A stretch of DNA of 7,087 nt from Rickettsiaceae bacterium (GTDB taxonomy: Bacteria; Pseudomonadota; Alphaproteobacteria; Rickettsiales; Rickettsiaceae), in NCBI GenBank assembly GCA_022702085.1, contig JAKONF010000150.1, positions 1-7,087 of the forward strand. Reading direction: 5' to 3'. Positions 6,151 through 7,087 of this stretch are shown here, piece after piece. The notes beneath the pieces are model-generated. The model saw nothing but the letters and a program-made list of their open reading frames with translations, made no database searches and was not told the origin of the DNA. The translations under genes and the position numbers were made by a program. The stretch's first letter is position 1, and each line of letters starts with the position of its first letter.

Positions 6151-6888
6151 ATGATTGATTATACCAAAGCTTTTTCACAAATTCAGCAAAAAGGATATGA
6201 TGAAGGGCTTCGCAGTTACATGCTAAAAATATATAACTATATGGCCGCAGCACTGGTGATTACAGGCGTCGCTGGTTTTGCTGTTTTAAATTTCGCGCCA
6301 CTTAGAAACCTTATGTTTCAAACAGATGGTTATGGTCACTACGGCACTACTGGTATTGGTATGCTCATTAGCATAGCTCCTATAGGAATAGCTCTCTACT
6401 TTTTTAGTGCTATTAATAAAATAACAATTCAAACTGCTCAGACTTTATTTTAGGTATACGCAGCTCTTATGGGTATGTCTCTTTCTCATCTAGGTATAAT
6501 GTATACTGGTGAATCTATAGCCCGTACTTTCTTTATTTGCGCCTCTGTATTTGGTGGTATGAGTATTTACGGCTATAGTACCCAAAAAGATCTTACTTCA
6601 ATGGGTTCATTTTTAATAATGGGCGTAATGGGCTTAATTGCAGCCTCGGTTATTAATATATTCCTGCAAAGTTCTGCCATTAATTTTGCTACTTCATTAA
6701 TTGGTGTGGCTGTATTTATGGGTTTGATTGCGTGGGATACTCAAAAACTGAAAAATATATATTATAGTACTGGGGGCGGTGAACTTGGGCAAAAAATGTC
6801 TATAGTTGGTGCCCTTAGTCTGTATATGGATTTTATAAATTTGTTTTTGTACATGATAAGATTCTTCGGTAATAGAAGAGATAATTAA
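6151..6888 (+). pseudogene. Bax inhibitor-1 / YccA-family membrane protein interrupted by one in-frame amber codon
   Basis: The frame encodes about 245 residues, the normal length of bacterial BI-1 (UPF0005) proteins, with six or seven hydrophobic segments. Family landmarks are GLRSYMLKIYNYMA (19-32), SIAPIGIALYFF (74-85), TAQTLF-stop-VYAALMG (95-108), SIARTFFICASVFGGMSIYGY and GLIAWDTQKLK. These inner-membrane proteins act in calcium or proton leak and, for YccA, as FtsH substrate or modulator; the role here is unknown. TAG at 6451-6453 replaces what is TGG (Trp) in relatives (LFWVYAALMG), a single G-to-A change. Everything after it stays in frame and conserved to the TAA at 6888. Promoter, Shine-Dalgarno and terminator are intact. 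It may be a very young pseudogene, a readthrough gene, a sequencing or assembly error, or two separately translated halves (1-100 and from Met107 at 6469). The family call is sure; the functional state is not. Confidence 0.88.
6451..6453 (+). other. In-frame amber codon replacing a conserved Trp
   Basis: This TAG is codon 101 of the BI-1 frame, between TTT and GTA. Family members have Trp here, so TGG to TAG is one substitution. TAG also ends ubiA (5959-5961) and valS (2445-2447) in this window, so a general reassignment of the codon is unlikely. The following GTA is not a known strong readthrough context. Confidence 0.85.
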
Positions 6889-6898
6889 AATTATCTTT

Positions 6899-6927
6899 TT
6901 GTTATAAACATGAAATAGCTCTGTAAT
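6899..6927 (+). promoter_or_regulatory. Candidate promoter for the cinA-like gene, overlapping the terminator
   Basis: TTGTTA (6899-6904), 17 bases, then TGTAAT (6922-6927), which matches five of six -10 positions. The -10 lies in the 5' arm of the BI-1 terminator, so a transcript starting near 6934 would carry only the 3' arm and escape the hairpin. No other promoter-like pair fits between the terminator and the next ATG. Confidence 0.3.
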
Positions 6928-6948
6928 GAAATACAGGGCTATTTTTTT
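6913..6948 (+). terminator. Rho-independent terminator of the BI-1 gene
   Basis: A 13-bp stem (6913-6925 with 6932-6944, one G.U pair) encloses the 6-base loop ATGAAA, and a run of seven Ts occupies 6942-6948. It lies 24 bases after the TAA that ends the BI-1 frame. Its presence after the second half, with none after the amber codon, shows that the two halves were one transcription unit. Confidence 0.9.
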
Positions 6949-6974
6949 ATCAATTTCTTATCTTGCAAGGCAAA

Positions 6975-7087
6975 ATGTTAAATGCAACAGCGGCAATAAT
7001 TATCATCGGTAATGAAATATTATCGGGCAGAACGCTTGATAAAAATACTGCATATATTGCTGAAAAACTTTGCTTTCATGGCATTGA
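6975..7087 (+). CDS. CinA-like / MoaB-fold protein, N-terminus only
   Basis: The gene runs off the window after 37 complete codons. The visible protein, starting MLNATAAIIIIGNEILSG, continues through RTLDKNTAYIAEKL (19-32) to FHGI (34-37). This is the first beta-strand and loop of the molybdopterin-binding-like (MoCF_biosynth) domain as found at the N-terminus of CinA competence/damage-inducible proteins. The GNEILSGRTxDKNT wording matches the CinA/YfaY group rather than MoaB or MogA. Full CinA proteins add a C-terminal nicotinamide-mononucleotide amidase domain, while many alphaproteobacterial homologues have only the N-terminal domain; which applies here cannot be seen. AAGG lies four bases before the ATG, somewhat close but usable. 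It sits directly downstream of the BI-1 terminator. Confidence 0.85.
   Translation, partial: MLNATAAIIIIGNEILSGRTLDKNTAYIAEKLCFHGI

Noticed and set aside
6451..6453. TAG reassigned to an amino acid in this organism
   Set aside because: ubiA and valS in the same window end with TAG at the expected family lengths, no other gene has an internal TAG, and the codon replaces a Trp one mutation away. A point mutation or error is simpler.

Overview
The window is an AT-rich bacterial chromosome segment that reads most naturally as Rickettsiales (Rickettsiaceae or a close intracellular alphaproteobacterial relative). Four things point that way: strong A/T bias at codon third positions; a valyl-tRNA synthetase of the archaeal sequence type, which is a known peculiarity of Rickettsia; a UbiA prenyltransferase and a Bax-inhibitor-1 family protein with alphaproteobacterial motif wording; and the start of a CinA/MoaB-like gene. 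The lineage call rests on family knowledge and was not checked by a database search.

Layout. 3-731 (+) is a class I SAM-dependent methyltransferase ending at a strong hairpin terminator (755-795). That terminator lies between it and a convergent minus-strand pair. The pair (1640->1311 and 1305->808, 5 bp apart) is a DUF883/YqjD-like membrane-anchored protein followed by a small holin-like membrane protein, an arrangement resembling yqjD-yqjE. Upstream on the same strand is an unrecognised, hydrophilic 161-residue protein with a 14-residue tandem repeat at its N-terminus (2287->1802). Next comes valS (4961->2445). ubiA (5080-5961, +) is divergent from valS across a 118-bp promoter region. A Bax-inhibitor-1/YccA-type membrane protein follows at 6151-6888 (+). 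It has a well-formed promoter, Shine-Dalgarno and terminator, but its frame is cut by one in-frame amber codon at 6451-6453, where the family normally has Trp. The window ends inside a cinA-like gene (6975 onwards).

The genes do not form one pathway. They are a mosaic of translation (ValRS), ubiquinone synthesis (UbiA), envelope or membrane-associated proteins (DUF883, holin-like, BI-1) and an orphan protein. No mobile element, CRISPR array, rRNA or tRNA gene is visible. I see no clear new multi-gene system. The points most worth a second look are the single-stop interruption of an otherwise intact BI-1 gene, the repeat-bearing orphan protein, the yqjD/yqjE-like pair, and dyad structures overlapping the BI-1 promoter. 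All intergenic gaps are shorter than 300 bases; the longest (1641-1801, 2288-2444, 5962-6150) are described through their promoters, terminators and inverted repeats.
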